Assembly (NCBI GenBank): GCA_024195265.1
Contig: JAJLRJ010000006.1
Location: 5,393,615-5,457,614, forward strand
Length of the DNA: 64,000 bases
Direction: 5' to 3'
Source: Dendrophyllia cribrosa
Lineage: Eukaryota > Cnidaria > Anthozoa > Scleractinia > Dendrophylliidae
Made by a program: the position numbers and the translations under genes. Of the stretch, positions 11,442-24,032 are shown piece by piece. How positions within the stretch are numbered: position 1 is the stretch's first letter; every line of letters starts with the position of its first letter. Below the pieces are notes generated by a model. That model saw only the letters and a program-made list of their open reading frames with translations. It did no database searches and was not told where the DNA came from.

Positions 11442-13106
11442 CGCACCATCACATTACAGTTGGCTCTGGGAGTAGTGGTAATAGTAATAGACAGGTCCCA
11501 GTAGTATGTGTTTATTATTTGACATAGCATTCTACATTACTACATTACATCACATCACATTACAATTGGCTCTGGGAGTAGTGGTAATAGTAGTAGACAG
11601 GTCCCAGTAGTATGTGTTTATTATTCAACATAGCATTCTTCATTACTACATTACATTACATCACATTACAGTTGACTCTGGGAGTAGTGGTAATAGTAGT
11701 AGACAGGATCCCAGTAGTATGTGTTTATTATTCAACATAGCATTCTACATTACTACATTACATCACATCACATCACAGTTGACTCTGGGAGTAGTGGTAA
11801 TAGTAGTAGGAAGGATCCCAGTAGTATGTGTTTATTATTCAACATAGCATTCTACATTACTACATTACATCACATCACATTACAGTTGACTCTGGGAGTA
11901 GTGGTAATAGTAGTAGTCAGGATCCCAGTAGTATGTGTTTATTATTCAACATAGCATTCTACATTACTACATTACATCACATCACATCACAGTTGACTCT
12001 GGGAGTAGTGGTAATAGTAGTAGACAGGTCCCAGTAGTATGTGTTTATTATTTGACATTGCATTCTACATTAGCTACATTACATCACATCACATTACAGT
12101 TGACTCTGGGAGTAGTGGTAATAGTAGTAGACAGGGTCCCAGTAGTACGTGTTTATTATTTGACATAGCATTCTACATTACTACATTACATCACATCACA
12201 TCACAGTTGACTCTGGGAGTAGTGGTAATAGTAGTAGACAGGGTCCCAGTAGTATGTGTTTATTATTCAACATAGCATTCTACATTACTACATTACATTA
12301 CATCACATTACAGTTGACTCTGGGAGTAGTGGTAATAGTAGTAGACAGGGTCCCAGTAGTATGTGTTTATTATTCAACATAGCATTCTACATTACTACAT
12401 TACATCACATCACATTACAGTTGACTCTGGGAGTAGTGGTAATAGTAGTAGACAGGGTCCCAGTAGTACGTGTTTATTATTCTACATAGCATTCTACATT
12501 ACAACATTACATCACATCACATCACAGTTGACTCTGGGAGTAGTGGTAATAGTAGTAGACAGGGTCCCAGTAGTACGTGTTTATTATTTGACATAGCATT
12601 CTACATTACTACATTACATCACATCACATCACAGTTGACTCTGGGAGTAGTGGTAATAGTAGTAGACAGGGTCCCAGTAGTATGTGTTTATTATTCAACA
12701 TAGCATTCTACATTACTACATTACATTACATCACATTACAGTTGACTCTGGGAGTAGTGGTAATAGTAGTAGACAGGAACCCAGCAGTATGTGTTTATTA
12801 TTCTACATAGCATTCTACATTACTACATTACATCACATCACATTACAGTTGACTCTGGGAGTAGTGGTAATAGTAGTAGACAGGGTCCCAGTAGTACGTG
12901 TTTATTATTCTACATAGCATTCTACATTACATCACATCACATCACAGTTGACTCTGGGAGTAGTGGTAATAGTAGTAGACAGGGTCCCAGTAGTATGTGT
13001 TTATTTTTCGACATGGCATTCTACATTACTATATTACATCACATCACATTACAGTTGACTCTGGGAGTAGTGGTAATAGTAGTAGACAGGGTCCCATTAG
13101 AATGTG
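11442..13106. repeat. 107-bp satellite array, about 15-16 units
   Basis: Each unit contains GTTGACTCTGGGAGTAGTGG, TAATAGTAGTAGACAGG, GTATGTGTTTATTATTC and an ACATTACATCACATCACATT tail. Successive units start 107 bases apart, with minor length variants (one short unit near 12,900-12,940). Block B carries a single unit at about 33,685-33,765. The many 60-120-codon open frames inside are phase copies of this repeat and not genes. Confidence 0.95.
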
Positions 13107-14025
13107 TTTATTGTGCCTTAATTGCTCTCCAAAGGGAGGTAATGGTCTACTTACAATAAAGGATAAACGTAGTACAGTATAATATTGACTGGAAACCTAA
13201 TACAAAAATATTAATGCTAAATAACAAATTACTTGATTACATTTTTGTTCTTGATCTGTTAATTTTTTGCAACATTAAATGAATATACTTGTTCGTAGCG
13301 CGCGGTCGGTACCCAAAGCTATATACGACGACTAACCCGCTCAAGATTCGACACACGAAACAGAGATATATTTTACAGACAGTGATTTGAATTACAATTT
13401 ATTCGATCAATAATTCAAGATCATATCGTAAACTGAAACACATACAAGCAAAACAGCGAAGACAATTTCATGTTTACATAGTTAGCATTCCGATCATTCC
13501 ATAACAAAACAACGGTTTCTTTTAAGATCCAAATACTAAAATCAAATCGCAAAACTATACCTAAAATGGCCTGTTAAGGCTAACAAGCGTAAGCTCAAAA
13601 TGTTAAACTGAAATCACTTGCAATATCTCTTAGGTGATATGAACAAACCGTTACTTATATGTCACATGGTCAAATGATCGGTAAAACTGATGTAAAACCT
13701 TTAACAAAAACTACGGAAATCGCTAGATAAAATACGTGTATAAAGAAAAGAACGACTCCAAGGATAGGTGAACTGCTCAACTCAGTGGTATAACTAATCA
13801 CTTGCCCAAGAACTAACCAAAATGTGGTTAGGGCGGAACTATAACTAAATCGTGTTTCTAATAGAAAAGTGATATGACGTCATTGTGGCTTACCATTTGC
13901 GGCTAACAGAAACGAATCAGATAAATCTTAAAACAATATTTAGGAAAAGGCGTGTCAGCCGTTACATTGCCAACATTGCCTACAATTTTACAAGTTCAGT
14001 GGAGCAGCAGTAGAACCTTCATTTA
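13107..14025. other. Intergenic spacer, nothing recognised
   Basis: AT-rich sequence without a coding pattern. The first 130 bases and the last part match block B (33,770-33,945); the middle (about 13,280-13,975) is specific to block A and is probably an insertion of unknown type. Confidence 0.45.
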
Positions 14026-14412
14026 AGGCCCGTTTACACATGTGATTTTTGATGCGATTTTTGTCGCGCTCTCCAATGCAACTTCTGTCGCAATTGTAAA
14101 CTAGTGGCGATTTCCTGTGCGATTCGGGTGCAATATTTTGAAGGCCCGTTTACACAGGCGATTTTTGTGCAATTTTTGTCGCACTTTTCGGTGCAATTTT
14201 TGTCTCGCGCAAGTTGCATCTTCAAATCGCGTGTGTAAACTAGCGGTGATTTCAGTTCGATTTGGGAGCGATTTGTCGCGCGATGTCGCCAGGTTTGAAA
14301 TCACAGCAAGTAAAAGCAAACGTCGCACCAGAATCGCACAGAAAATCCCTGCTAGTTTACACTGGAGAGCGCGACAAAAATCGCATCAGAAATCGCATGT
14401 GTAAACGGACCT
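14026..14412. mobile_element. PIF/Harbinger-like MITE, 387 bp, composite
   Basis: It has the same ends as the 10228 element (AGGCCCGTTTACACATG left, CATGTGTAAACGGACCT right), flanked by TTA at 14023-14025 and 14413-14415. A second AGGCCCGTTTACACAGGCG end lies inside at about 14,142, so one copy may sit inside another or the interior has been duplicated. Block B has a different MITE at the same target point. Confidence 0.75.
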
Positions 14413-14433
14413 TTAAGGGGACACCCTCGCTTA

Positions 14434-14628
14434 AGCCTGGTTTCCATATGACCGCTACGATCGCTGCGATCGCTGAAAAAACGTTCAGCGCTTGTAGCGA
14501 AATGGACTAAGCCACTCTTCATACTTTCAACATAATCGCTACGATCGCTGGAGAGTGGCTTAGTCCATTTCGCTACAAGCGCTGAACGTTTTCTCAACGA
14601 TCGCAGCGATAGTAGCGATCATGTGGAT
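14434..14628. mobile_element. Hairpin MITE, about 195 bp
   Basis: Long arms pair around CTCTTCATACTTTCAACATA: CGCTACGATCGCTGCGATCG near the left end returns as its complement near the right, and GAAATGGACTAAGCCACTCT is mirrored as AGAGTGGCTTAGTCCATTTC. The flanks read TTA on the left and TTAA on the right. It is non-coding and probably PIF/Harbinger-like. Confidence 0.7.
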
Positions 14629-15206
14629 TGACTACCCTTAAATAATAATTATGTGCTCAATAACGTATTAACATTTTTTAAATATTAAATTAAAGATGGC
14701 TTCCTCTTTCTTTTTCTACATCCACCGGAGAGTCCAAGTCTTATAATTCGCTTAACGCTGACTATTCGACAAAAAATAAATCAATTAATTAATGAAATTA
14801 ATGAACTCATTAATTCACATAAAGGAGGCCTAATTAATCATAAACGGTTTCTTTGAGTCCTCTTCGTCGTCACTTTTCATACAATTGTTATTCAGTTCTA
14901 TTTTTACATGTGTGGTAAAGATGAATTGAATTGAATTGAATTGAGGAGAGTTCTGTTCTCAGGCCAAAGTTTCTACATGGCTACTTTAAACCTACAATAG
15001 GCCCAGGTGATTAATCGCTGCTAATTTTAAACATTGGCATACAATCATCTCTCTAAAATGAAGACTAGTGACAACGATACACGTGACACCTGCTGACCTT
15101 AAATATGGTAGCTGAGGAGGTGTCAATGTGGGAGTTTTCTTATGATAGGGGAGGGGAGGGGCTTTAAGCTAGTGCGCTTCATTAATGTTTATAGACCACT
15201 TATCTC
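14629..15206. other. 3' flank of the death-fold pseudogene
   Basis: This region matches block B at about 34,800-35,430, with a short AATTG microsatellite near 14,930. No gene was found. A short G-rich run (about 15,150-15,165) is shared by both blocks. Confidence 0.45.
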
Positions 15207-15655
15207 TTAAATTTCTTCCGTTTTCTGAAGTCTCGGAAGACATGACAAATTTTCTTGTACTTTAACTGCTTCGCGTGCCTGGTCGCCTAACCCTCGCTCA
15301 GCAAGTCTAGACTGAGTAGTTACCTTGATAGCTACGGTCCTTTGTAACTCCATCATCACTGAAATGAGGTTCAATGCCTGCAAGCGTTTCTTCAGAAGCT
15401 CCAACATTGTGGCTAGAAAAGACTCTAAAAAAGACCATCTAAAAGTTGCATTATCCGAATATTTCACCTGAAGAGTTTCGCGGGGAATTTTTTCATTTTC
15501 CTTCGAAATTGTTGAGCCACTCCTTATCGCCAGCTTCGTATTAGGAATGAATGCTAACTTCTCTTTCAAACATCGTTCTATTATTTCCTTGAGTTGTTCG
15601 CTCCAGTACCTGCGATCATCCACAGAAAGTATGACAAAAAGGGTGGACTCTTCAC

Positions 15656-16371
15656 CTATAAAGAGAACAAACAGTGGACCATTAACGGTTCTTCTAACAA
15701 AACATCAGTATTAACGGCTTCTGTTTTAATTATAAGAAGGCCGTACTGGGGATACGAGTAGGATTCCCGCAACTTTTGAAATGATGTTTTACATTATCTA
15801 CCTCGTTTCGAGATGGGAGATAGACTTGCTAAATCCAGCTATGTCGTAACAGGCTTAAAATTGATTTTTCTTCCTTTCTCAGAGCTTTATCTGTTTTTGT
15901 TGTTCAATTGAGTCAACAGCAGGACTAGTTGTATTATTGTTCACTTGACGATCAAAAGAAATGAACTTCAGTTAGATTTTTAGCTTCAGGCAGGCGATGA
16001 TGACTCCATTCAAGGAAAATTGTCCACTAGTTTTTGTGCGGTTCTGGAGTCACACCTAATGCCACGTGTTTATATGTGGAAAATGTATAAAAAATGTCGT
16101 ACGTGGTATTTCAAAGGGCTTGGTGAGTATCATGAAGTTCAACAGGTGTAAAGAGGAAAAACGAAATAGCTTGTTCTAGGAGTTCAGATCGTGCGAAGCG
16201 ACGCGAAGGGAAAATTGCGAGCGGAGAAAAAAAGAGAGGAAACTGGGGAGAGAGTAACCACTTGCAATATTTTCTATCTCGCGCCGCCTATCCTTTGCTT
16301 CCAACTCATGATCCGAACGCCCAGAACAGGCTAACGAAAATAGATGTTCGTTTCTGTTCTAAGTTTGTTCC
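15656..16371. other. Intron 5 of the death-fold pseudogene
   Basis: Intronic DNA shared in part with 36,408-36,900. It contains a decayed MITE of the 53,104 family (about 16,167-16,332), listed separately. No exon is seen. Confidence 0.5.
16167..16332. mobile_element. Decayed MITE of the AGCCTGTTCC family
   Basis: The left end AGCTTGTTCTAGGAGTTCAG and right end GAACGCCCAGAACAGGCT are diverged versions of the ends of the fresh element at 53,104-53,308. The block B counterpart spans about 36,797-37,985 and is interrupted by a later insertion. Presence in both blocks dates it before the duplication. Confidence 0.6.
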
Positions 16372-16785
16372 TGGTTAACTCAGTTGGTAGAGCGCCAGTC
16401 TGCAGAGCGGGAGATCGCGGGTTCGAATCTCAGCCCGAGACCAACACTCTAAGAGCGAAGGTGCTGCCTTTGCTATGACTTCTGCAAATGGTTTGACCTT
16501 CACGTGACTCGCATGACCACCTAGAAATGGCGGTCCTGTACCCGATGGGGACGTAAAAGAACCACTAAGGACGAACAAAAACCCTGGCTGTGACCACCCT
16601 CAGTGCAATACATCAATTGTTCATGGGTGGGGTGGGGGAAATGAGATCAACTATGGACCGATAGCGGTTGACTGAGGCGCCTTCATGAGCTGACGTCCGA
16701 TCTCGGCTCATATTCATAAGTGCACATAAACGCCATGCGACGCAAGTGATATGTGCACTATTTAAGTCATTCATTCATTGCTATT
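16372..16785 (+). repeat. tRNA-derived SINE, about 415 bp
   Basis: The head has a box A-like TTAACTCAGTTGGTAGAGCG and box B GGGTTCGAATC, typical of a tRNA promoter. A body of about 320 bases follows, ending in a TCATTCATTCATTG tail. Block B lacks it at the matching place, so it inserted after the duplication or was lost there. The head is not a clean cloverleaf, so a functional tRNA gene is unlikely. Confidence 0.8.
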
Positions 16786-17219
16786 AAATACTTTTAAGAA
16801 GAGAATCCAGTCAAAATTGGGGAAGGAGGAGAGACTGAGAGGTGTCTTTAACTGATATAAACATTTTTAGCACTATCGAGCCGTACCCGAAGCTCCTAGC
16901 TAGCCTAGATCTACTAGCGATGTGTGTGCAATAAATATAAAATGCAGTCGAACCAAAAGATAGAGAATCGTGAGAATCAATATTGCAATTGTACTTTTCT
17001 GGGTTGTAACTAACCTTCATCCTGTGCGTGTTGTATCCATTTATCCATGACAGTTGAAACAGCCATTTTAAATTTCTCATACTCTTTCTGTAGTTCTTCC
17101 TCCTTCTGCTTTATCTCCTTCTCAATCTTCGTTTTGTTTTCTTTCGTCCACTGTTCTCTACTTTTCATCAGCTCTTCTAGTTCTTTTTTCATCGCAGGCA
17201 GGTCCTCTTCCTGGAAACT

Positions 17220-17560
17220 CCTAAAGGGAGGTAGGTAGGTACGTAGGTAGGTAGGTAGGAAACCTTTATTTAAACACGATAAGAAACAAAACCTTACAGC
17301 TTGTGTGGTCCTGTGTCAGTGAACTATGAATTAATCTAAAAGTTATTAAAACTACAAACTCCTTAAGATAACACTTGCTAAGAACACACAAAAAACTCTG
17401 AAAGCTCTTAAACATTTTTACATTTTTAAATTTTTAACTTAAAGTTAATTAAAATAATACAAATTCAAAACTTACAGTAGAAGCAAAAGCTAAAATCATT
17501 AAAATGCTTTTCACTGATCACTTAAGGGACGTTGTCACACCTTTTTCTTGCTGTTCCCGT
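17220..17560 (-). mobile_element. CR1-like LINE, 5'-truncated 3' end
   Basis: Reading the - strand, the sequence ends CGTGTTTAAATAAAGG followed by a CCTA-type tetranucleotide tail (17,225-17,262). This mirrors the 3' end of the full element at 55,299-59,930 (GTGTTTAAATAAAGATTATC then TATC repeats). It sits inside exon 5 of the death-fold pseudogene and is absent from block B. The upstream boundary is approximate. Confidence 0.75.
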
Positions 17561-18267
17561 TTGCGTTTCCAGAAGCCCTTTTAACTTCTTTTCCCGCCGC
17601 TTTGCTCTGCTGTCCTCCCTCTCTTCCCGCCGCTTGCTTTCCCTCAACTCCTCCGTTTGTCTGAATACTTCCGCTGCAGGCTTTGCCGTAAACGTAGTTA
17701 ATTGGCTCCGTGAATCGAATTCTTTAAAAAACGATCCAATTCTTTCAGCATTATCGTCTGCAGCACTTGAACGATAGTCAATAATCAAAACTTCTGATTT
17801 AGTGTAAAACTTTGTAGGGCGATTATTGGCATTCGGCAACTTTTCAATTTCTTTCAGGGGGAGAGCCGGACGAAGTGTCCGTGGTTTTACTTTCTCCAAC
17901 AACTCTAAGAGATCATACAACTGCAATGCCTTGAAAACATCTTTTAACACCTTGACTGGAGTGTCGGGAAAGAACTCGCTAATTGTTCTCAGTCTCGCGG
18001 GGTGCATTTTGTCAGGATCAAGCCCATATGATTTATAAAATCGTGCCAGAGCAACCTTGTCACTTTCAAGTCTACATGTCACTTCTGCGATCACTGCCTC
18101 ACTCAGGTCTTTCAAGCACAGTTTGGAAGTGGAATCTAGAAATGCAATCATATGAAAATGGTTTAAAATTAGTAAGAAAGAAAGATAACAGAAACAGAGA
18201 AGTTTCTTTTTGGTGTTCCTTAAAGTCCCGATAGAACGATTCTCAAAGTAGCAGTCCGTATTTGTTT

Positions 18268-18552
18268 ATGATTCAGACTTTTACAAGTGTAATTTACAAG
18301 TGAAGCTATTGTTTTCAAGCTCTGAAACAATGGCTACACTTGTAAATTACACTTGTAAAAGTTTTATTAAATTGACCGCAGGATTAAAACTTTCTCTTTC
18401 AAAAGCTAATTATAAGTTACAAGCGAAGACAAGTCAGAAACGAAACTAAAGGGAAAAAAATACTTTGGAAAAATCTCCATTGATTTATTATTTAACTGGA
18501 ATCAAAATTGATGCGAAGGTTAGCTTAATCGCGCTTTGAACAACCCGGCCTA
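18268..18552. repeat. Block A-specific insertion with hairpin
   Basis: Block B reads straight through here (GATTCAG then AAGTAAAACC, about 39,565), while block A has about 284 extra bases. The first 96 form a hairpin with arms ACTTTTACAAGTGTAATTTA and complement around a short loop. It is non-coding; the element type is not resolved. Confidence 0.6.
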
Positions 18553-21500
18553 GAAGTAAAACCAAAATTAATGGTAACTTACAAGCACGTTTTTCCAATA
18601 TATGTTTACTTTGATTACGTTATGTGACCCTTATGTATCATCATCACTAAGTTTTGCATCTGACATTGTCGGCTAGAGTGGTTTTTAATTTTGACTCTGA
18701 ACTATAATTGGAAAGCGGTCTTTTACGAAAAATGAAAAACTTTTGACTGTAGTCACCTGGCTATGAACATACATGCCGCAAAATAAAAGCGCGAAAAACG
18801 AGGCGGCAAGCGAAGAAATCCGATATTAAAGTCCTACCGTGTTTATGCTATATCTATATATATTTTAAAGTATGAAGGTTACCAACATTTTAGCTTACCG
18901 CTGGTTTCCTCCTTTCCAAATTCAGATGGTGCGCCATAAGATCCCGAAATTCCACTGTCGCTTGTTTCCGTCGTTATGCTGTATGCATCAATATCCTCGG
19001 CTTTTTCCAGATAACTCTGAATGTAAGAGAGTTTGTCTTGATGCAGGTATTTAAGCCGCTCGTCTTCTCGACCATCTGGACCTTCTAAAAATGAAATTGT
19101 ATCGAAAATGAAAATGAACATTAGTTTGAAATGAAAATGGGAATGGGAATGAATTAAAATGCATGGGAATAACAAAAATAACCATCAACTGATAAGGAAT
19201 AAAGTAACACGCAAGGTTCTTAAGCAAAGAGGTTAACATTGTTTTTCATTTAACGAATACATTCTATCATCGTCAAAAATAATGAACAAAAACATGCAAA
19301 CACGCAACGAAATACTAGACATAACACCCAAGATTATTTTACCGCTACTTGAATTTCCTAAACAGGATTTTACCGATTGTTTTTCTGCCAATTAAAATTG
19401 GCAAAGCTGACCTCTGAAAGCAAATTTGCAGGCTAGTTGAATTGTAGCTACAAATGTGCGAGCCAAAATTAAATTACGTTACCTTGAGCTTCATTGGTCA
19501 GCTCGTTCCGGGCTTTCTGGTATTTTTGTTCGTCGATAGTCACAATCACTTCCACTTGCTCCCCACCAGCAAGTTCTCTCATTTCGTCGGTGACCAATAA
19601 GGCTTGCAGGCGTGCTTTCAGCGTTCCAGCCTTGTATAAACTCCACAAGGTGCTTGGACTTTGAAGTACACACTACCTTCAGTTATTTGAATCAGCTTGG
19701 CGCCAGCAGGAAGCACACAGGTGTTAATAGCAGTAATGAGTTGATCATATGTGGACCCACGTCTCAATAGCTCATAGGCGGAAGCAACTACGATACCTCC
19801 TGCGACAACTTTGAACACAGTTTTTATGTTCAGAACTAACGATTAAAGAACAGAGTAGCAAACGCGTTAGTCTGCTCCAGTCTCTCAGAAAGTGGAGACA
19901 ATCGAAAAAGAAAAAGAAGCCGCGAAAAATAAGCGTGCTGAGATTGGAGAGAAGAGATCGGTTGCGAGAGCCTGTGGCCTTATGACTTAGTTCTGATATA
20001 AAAGACTTTTCGAGCCCGAAAGCTACTTTTTAAATGTAGTTTCTAACGAAAGACGTTGAAGTTTTTAGCCCACAAATAAGCTAAAGTTGTGTAGTAAACG
20101 TAAGATTTTATTGCTTAGCTTTCAAAATCAACAAAAACTGAACATTCTGCACGTAACACAACTTTTCGGGACCGAAAGGTTTTCGGGACTTTGGAGTAAC
20201 GCACTCCTGGTATGTATTCTGTTTGGTCAGTTTTATCAGGACTTGATCAAAACTTTTAAAACAACCTGCATCATTATGTCAACCAAAAAGATGGTGAGCG
20301 CAGTCCATGTGCGATTTAGAGGAATCCTTGTTATGTGCTCCTTCCTCTCCTCAGTGCCGCTCTCTTTCTCTGGTCTATGCATATTTATTTTCGTGCTTTG
20401 CTCGCCATTTGATAATGACCAGGGGATATCACTTTTTTTCATGGATAACTTGTCTCCATATAAATGGCCTCATAGCATCCCCTCTTAGGAGGATTACCCA
20501 AGGGAACCCGGAGTCTAGAGCCAGGGTCTGGGAGGAGGTTTGATTCTCAGCCGAGGGTTTTCTAGCGCGTGACTGGTAAAGGGCCATTCATGATGACAAC
20601 ATGAGGACAGTGGAAATGGAATGAGTGCAATCAACTCGCAAACATTTTGCTTTAGTGCTATTGGTGTGATTCGGAAGAAACAGCGTGACAGCTGCATTAT
20701 TTTTTTATAGAGACGTATTCCGGTTCGCATTTACTCAGCTAAATGCAAATATATATGGAAAATTCGACTAAAGTCATAAGCGAATAACATTGAATATTTG
20801 CCATACAGGCAAGCAGCAGCACAGATGATGTGATTCAAACATAAGCTTACTCGATCTTCGATAAATCTGAACAAAATCATAAACAAATCGAATTTTATTA
20901 AGTAAAATATAACACATAAACTTCCACAGTCATGAGATCCTAGCAGTGATAAAGCTGTTTTGGATAAAGCAAACAAAGGACCGTCTATATTTAAATGGCT
21001 GAAAACACCAACAGCGAGCAAAAACTGGATCCAAACAGAAAAGACTGAAATTACAGCGAACCATTACTTTACTTTCCGTAAGACAGAGACCGGCTAATTG
21101 TCTAGCTTTCCGTGCCTTTGAAAAGCACAAACAGTTTCTTTTATGCACCACATGTCAGCTGGCCCATGACGAACCTCGATCCTATTTATCGGTATTTATA
21201 GATCAAATGAGTTCCTATTTAAAAACAACTTCGTCGTCCTGAAATGTTCGTGGTCGATTTTGTGATCAAACCTCTGCCAGACTTCAATTTAATTTAATTT
21301 AATTAATTTAATTAAATTTTTAATTTAATTTAATTTTAATTTATTCCATTTCCACTGCATTAGTTGAAACAATGGTATCACACATAGAACATATATATAT
21401 ATACATATATAAAGAAGAAAACTTAGCTAAATTACATAAGAAAGAAAAAAATATATATTATTGCAGTGGGGAAGGACTAGAAGGGAACATACGAACCATT

Positions 21501-22019
21501 CGAGCTAGTCCACCAAAAAATTACAGCAGACACTTAAATAAAGAAAAAGAGTAGAAAAAAAAACAACAACAACAACATTAAAATTATATCTTAAATGTAA
21601 AAACTAAAAGGCGGTCAATTCTGTACTTTTTACGGCCGTTGAAAAGCGTAAAGTTGCTTTTATATGACTTATATGCGCTACATAGACCTACAAGTCGTAC
21701 GAAGTCATCTGTGCTGCAGCACTGGTACCCAGGGCCGCTACGTTCTTTCAAGAAGCGAGGCTATTTGGAAGTCCACCGCAAAAATCTCGATTTCGCTTGC
21801 CAAACAGATTTATGAAGGCTTTCTGCGAACGCAATAAATATAACTCACTGGTGTGATACGTTTTTTCACAAAGTTCTGAGAAGAATTTTCACTAGCTAGA
21901 GTTTGACCAAAAATCAAAGATTATTTTCATTGTAACAATATTTCTCTCCGGCTATAAAAGCTCCAGAAAACTGGTCACAAGCAAAATGAGAAAGCCGGAC
22001 TGAATACGAATTGCTATTA

Positions 22020-22303
22020 CTGCGCCTTTCAATAACATGCGGAATTTGAAATTCAAATCTCCACCAACGGTTGCGTTATTCCCTGCCGTCAATCACAATT
22101 AATACGAAAGCCAACGGACCATGAAAAAAGAAACAAACAAAATGGATCGAAATCTACCAAATAATAATGCACGGACGTGACCTTTTGAACTCATTGAAGT
22201 GAAGATCTGTTTCCTGAGAGGTAAGCTAAGATGATTGACGGCAGTGTAAAACGCAACCGTGGAAATTTGAATTTCAAATTCCGCATGTTATTGAAAGGCG
22301 CAG
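22020..22303. mobile_element. MITE with about 70-bp inverted repeats, 284 bp
   Basis: The left arm CTGCGCCTTTCAATAACATG and right arm CATGTTATTGAAAGGCGCAG pair over about 70 bases, through GCGGAATTTGAAATTCAAAT and an ACGGCAG word. The interior has no protein. A clear target-site duplication was not found. Confidence 0.75.
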
Positions 22304-23358
22304 AAAATGGCTGCACTCCACTTTTCGATCACAAGTTTATAACTTGATTTGGCTCGCCGGCTCGCCAACTGAAGCACTTGTTGCTCGGTGTTCGTTTAAT
22401 AGACGGTCGCATATATTGAGACGCGTCATACATATTTTTGTTATTACTCGTGGCGGAGCACACGAGTTGGAAATCTGGCTCTGAGTTTTCTTTTTTCGTG
22501 TCACATTAGCGCATGCAAATTTATGCACGCACATTTAAGTTTATGTCGACGACTATATGGCTTTCAGCCATGAAATACATAACCGCAAAATCTCTCCATG
22601 TGTTGACTTGAGAAGCAAAATAAAGAACTACAGCGTACAATTGCACGTTTTCAAGACAATGCAAGGCGTTCATGGATGGATAGGATCTTTTGATATTGTG
22701 TTCGCCGCTTATTCCTGTGGTATTTTTGCTCCGGCAAGTTTTGTGTTTTTTATAACTTGCTATTTGCTTAGCGATCGAGCTCGGAATGTAGTGAATGTAA
22801 TGTAGTCTTACTTTTAAACCCGTGTATACGTGAAAGCGTAATGAACGGGTATCGGTAACGGTGGCTAAATAAAGTTCACTCACTCACTCGCTCGCTCCTT
22901 CCATCAGCTGTAAACTTAGTGAGTAAATGCTTTGTTACGAATACGTTTCGTAACAACAACAACGTGAATCCAGCGATAACAATAATTAATTTGATGTAAA
23001 CGAATATAGACAACAATAAGCTTACAGATGTTTCGCATTTGGAGTTTTTAGTGCAACATTAAAATCGATCTAAAAGGATTTTGCCACCGAAACACGCGTT
23101 TTGATGCGTATCTGCCTTGAAATAATAAAATTTAGTCTATTTTGAGCATGTTTTCCTCGATAGCGTAGTGGATTGATGTTATGGCTTTATGCATCAGTCA
23201 ATTGAAACCCCGACCCCCGACCCCCGGGATATAGCGGGAGATAGCCGGGATTTAACGCACCGGGGGGCAGTGGAATTAACCGGCAAAATGTCTGTGTGAC
23301 CGGGGTCATTGAGCGGGGATTTAACATGAAGGAATAAAGGAAAAGCCTCGTTTTCCAA

Positions 23359-23379
23359 AATGGCGGCGGAGGAGAGAGA
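23359..23379 (+). CDS. Possible first coding exon, weak
   Basis: CCAAAATGGCGGCGGAGGAG followed by AGAGAG and a GTGCGT donor resembles a metazoan 5' coding exon in a good start context (seven codons, Met-Ala-Ala-Glu-Glu-Arg-Glu). It lies inside the expanded intron on the opposite strand. No continuation could be found, so it may be chance or a stray promoter fragment. Confidence 0.2.
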
Positions 23380-23483
23380 GGTGCGTGCGTTTTAATTCAT
23401 TGTATTGAGGTGTATTCACATGGACTTCATATGTACATTTTAGGTGATTGTTTGACGTACTAAAATTGTGCATCAGGATAATC

Positions 23484-23840
23484 CCTCACAAGAAGCGCTC
23501 CGTGAATCTAAACAAACGTACAATGTTATGGATCGGCAAAAGTGAAGAATAACATGATCATTTTCGAAAGTTTTGGACTCCCGTACGAATAGCAAATCGA
23601 AGTTGGCCGTACGGGAGTATTCCGACGCGAAAAATTTCTTCTAAGTGTCACGAAATGAGTCGCTCGCGTAGTATACAGAGACTCTGCAAATTAGTCTGAG
23701 CCAAATCAACATCGCTAGCTTACCAGAAGCGCTTCGTAAAGCTAAACGAACATTTAATATTGTGGACGAACAAAAGTGAAGAATAACATAGAAAATTGTC
23801 GAAAGTTTTGGACTCCCGTACGAATAGCAAATCGAAGTCC
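23484..23840. repeat. Direct duplication of a 120-base segment
   Basis: Bases about 23,484-23,605 and 23,720-23,840 share AAAGTGAAGAATAACAT, CGAAAGTTTTGGACTCCCGT and ACGAATAGCAAATCGAAGT in order, with a period of about 238 bases. The copies are diverged in their first half. No coding sense is seen. Confidence 0.7.
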
Positions 23841-23965
23841 GCGTGCATGGCATTGTGGGCTATAGCCCTCATAGGCCATGAAGCAGTTTAATTTTCTTTT
23901 TTTAACTTCAATGAAACTTTTGAAAAACAAAACTGAGACGAGATAAAACAAAATAAAAGCCGTTT

Positions 23966-24032
23966 TAAAACTGAAATTGAATTGAAACTGAAATCGAATT
24001 GAAACTGAAATTGAATTGAAACTGAAATTGAA
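23966..24032. repeat. 17-bp minisatellite, four units
   Basis: The unit AAACTGAAATTGAATTG repeats four times with one C variant. It is AT-rich and non-coding. Confidence 0.8.

Noticed and set aside
11614..13182. Dozen overlapping short frames spaced 107 bases apart
   Set aside because: They repeat the same peptide because of the 107-bp satellite; there is no start context or domain.
16372..16450. tRNA gene
   Set aside because: Boxes A and B are present, but the acceptor stem fails and a SINE body and tail follow.
17047..18038. + strand frames opposite the death-fold exons
   Set aside because: Antisense shadows of the - strand exons with Ser/Phe-rich composition.
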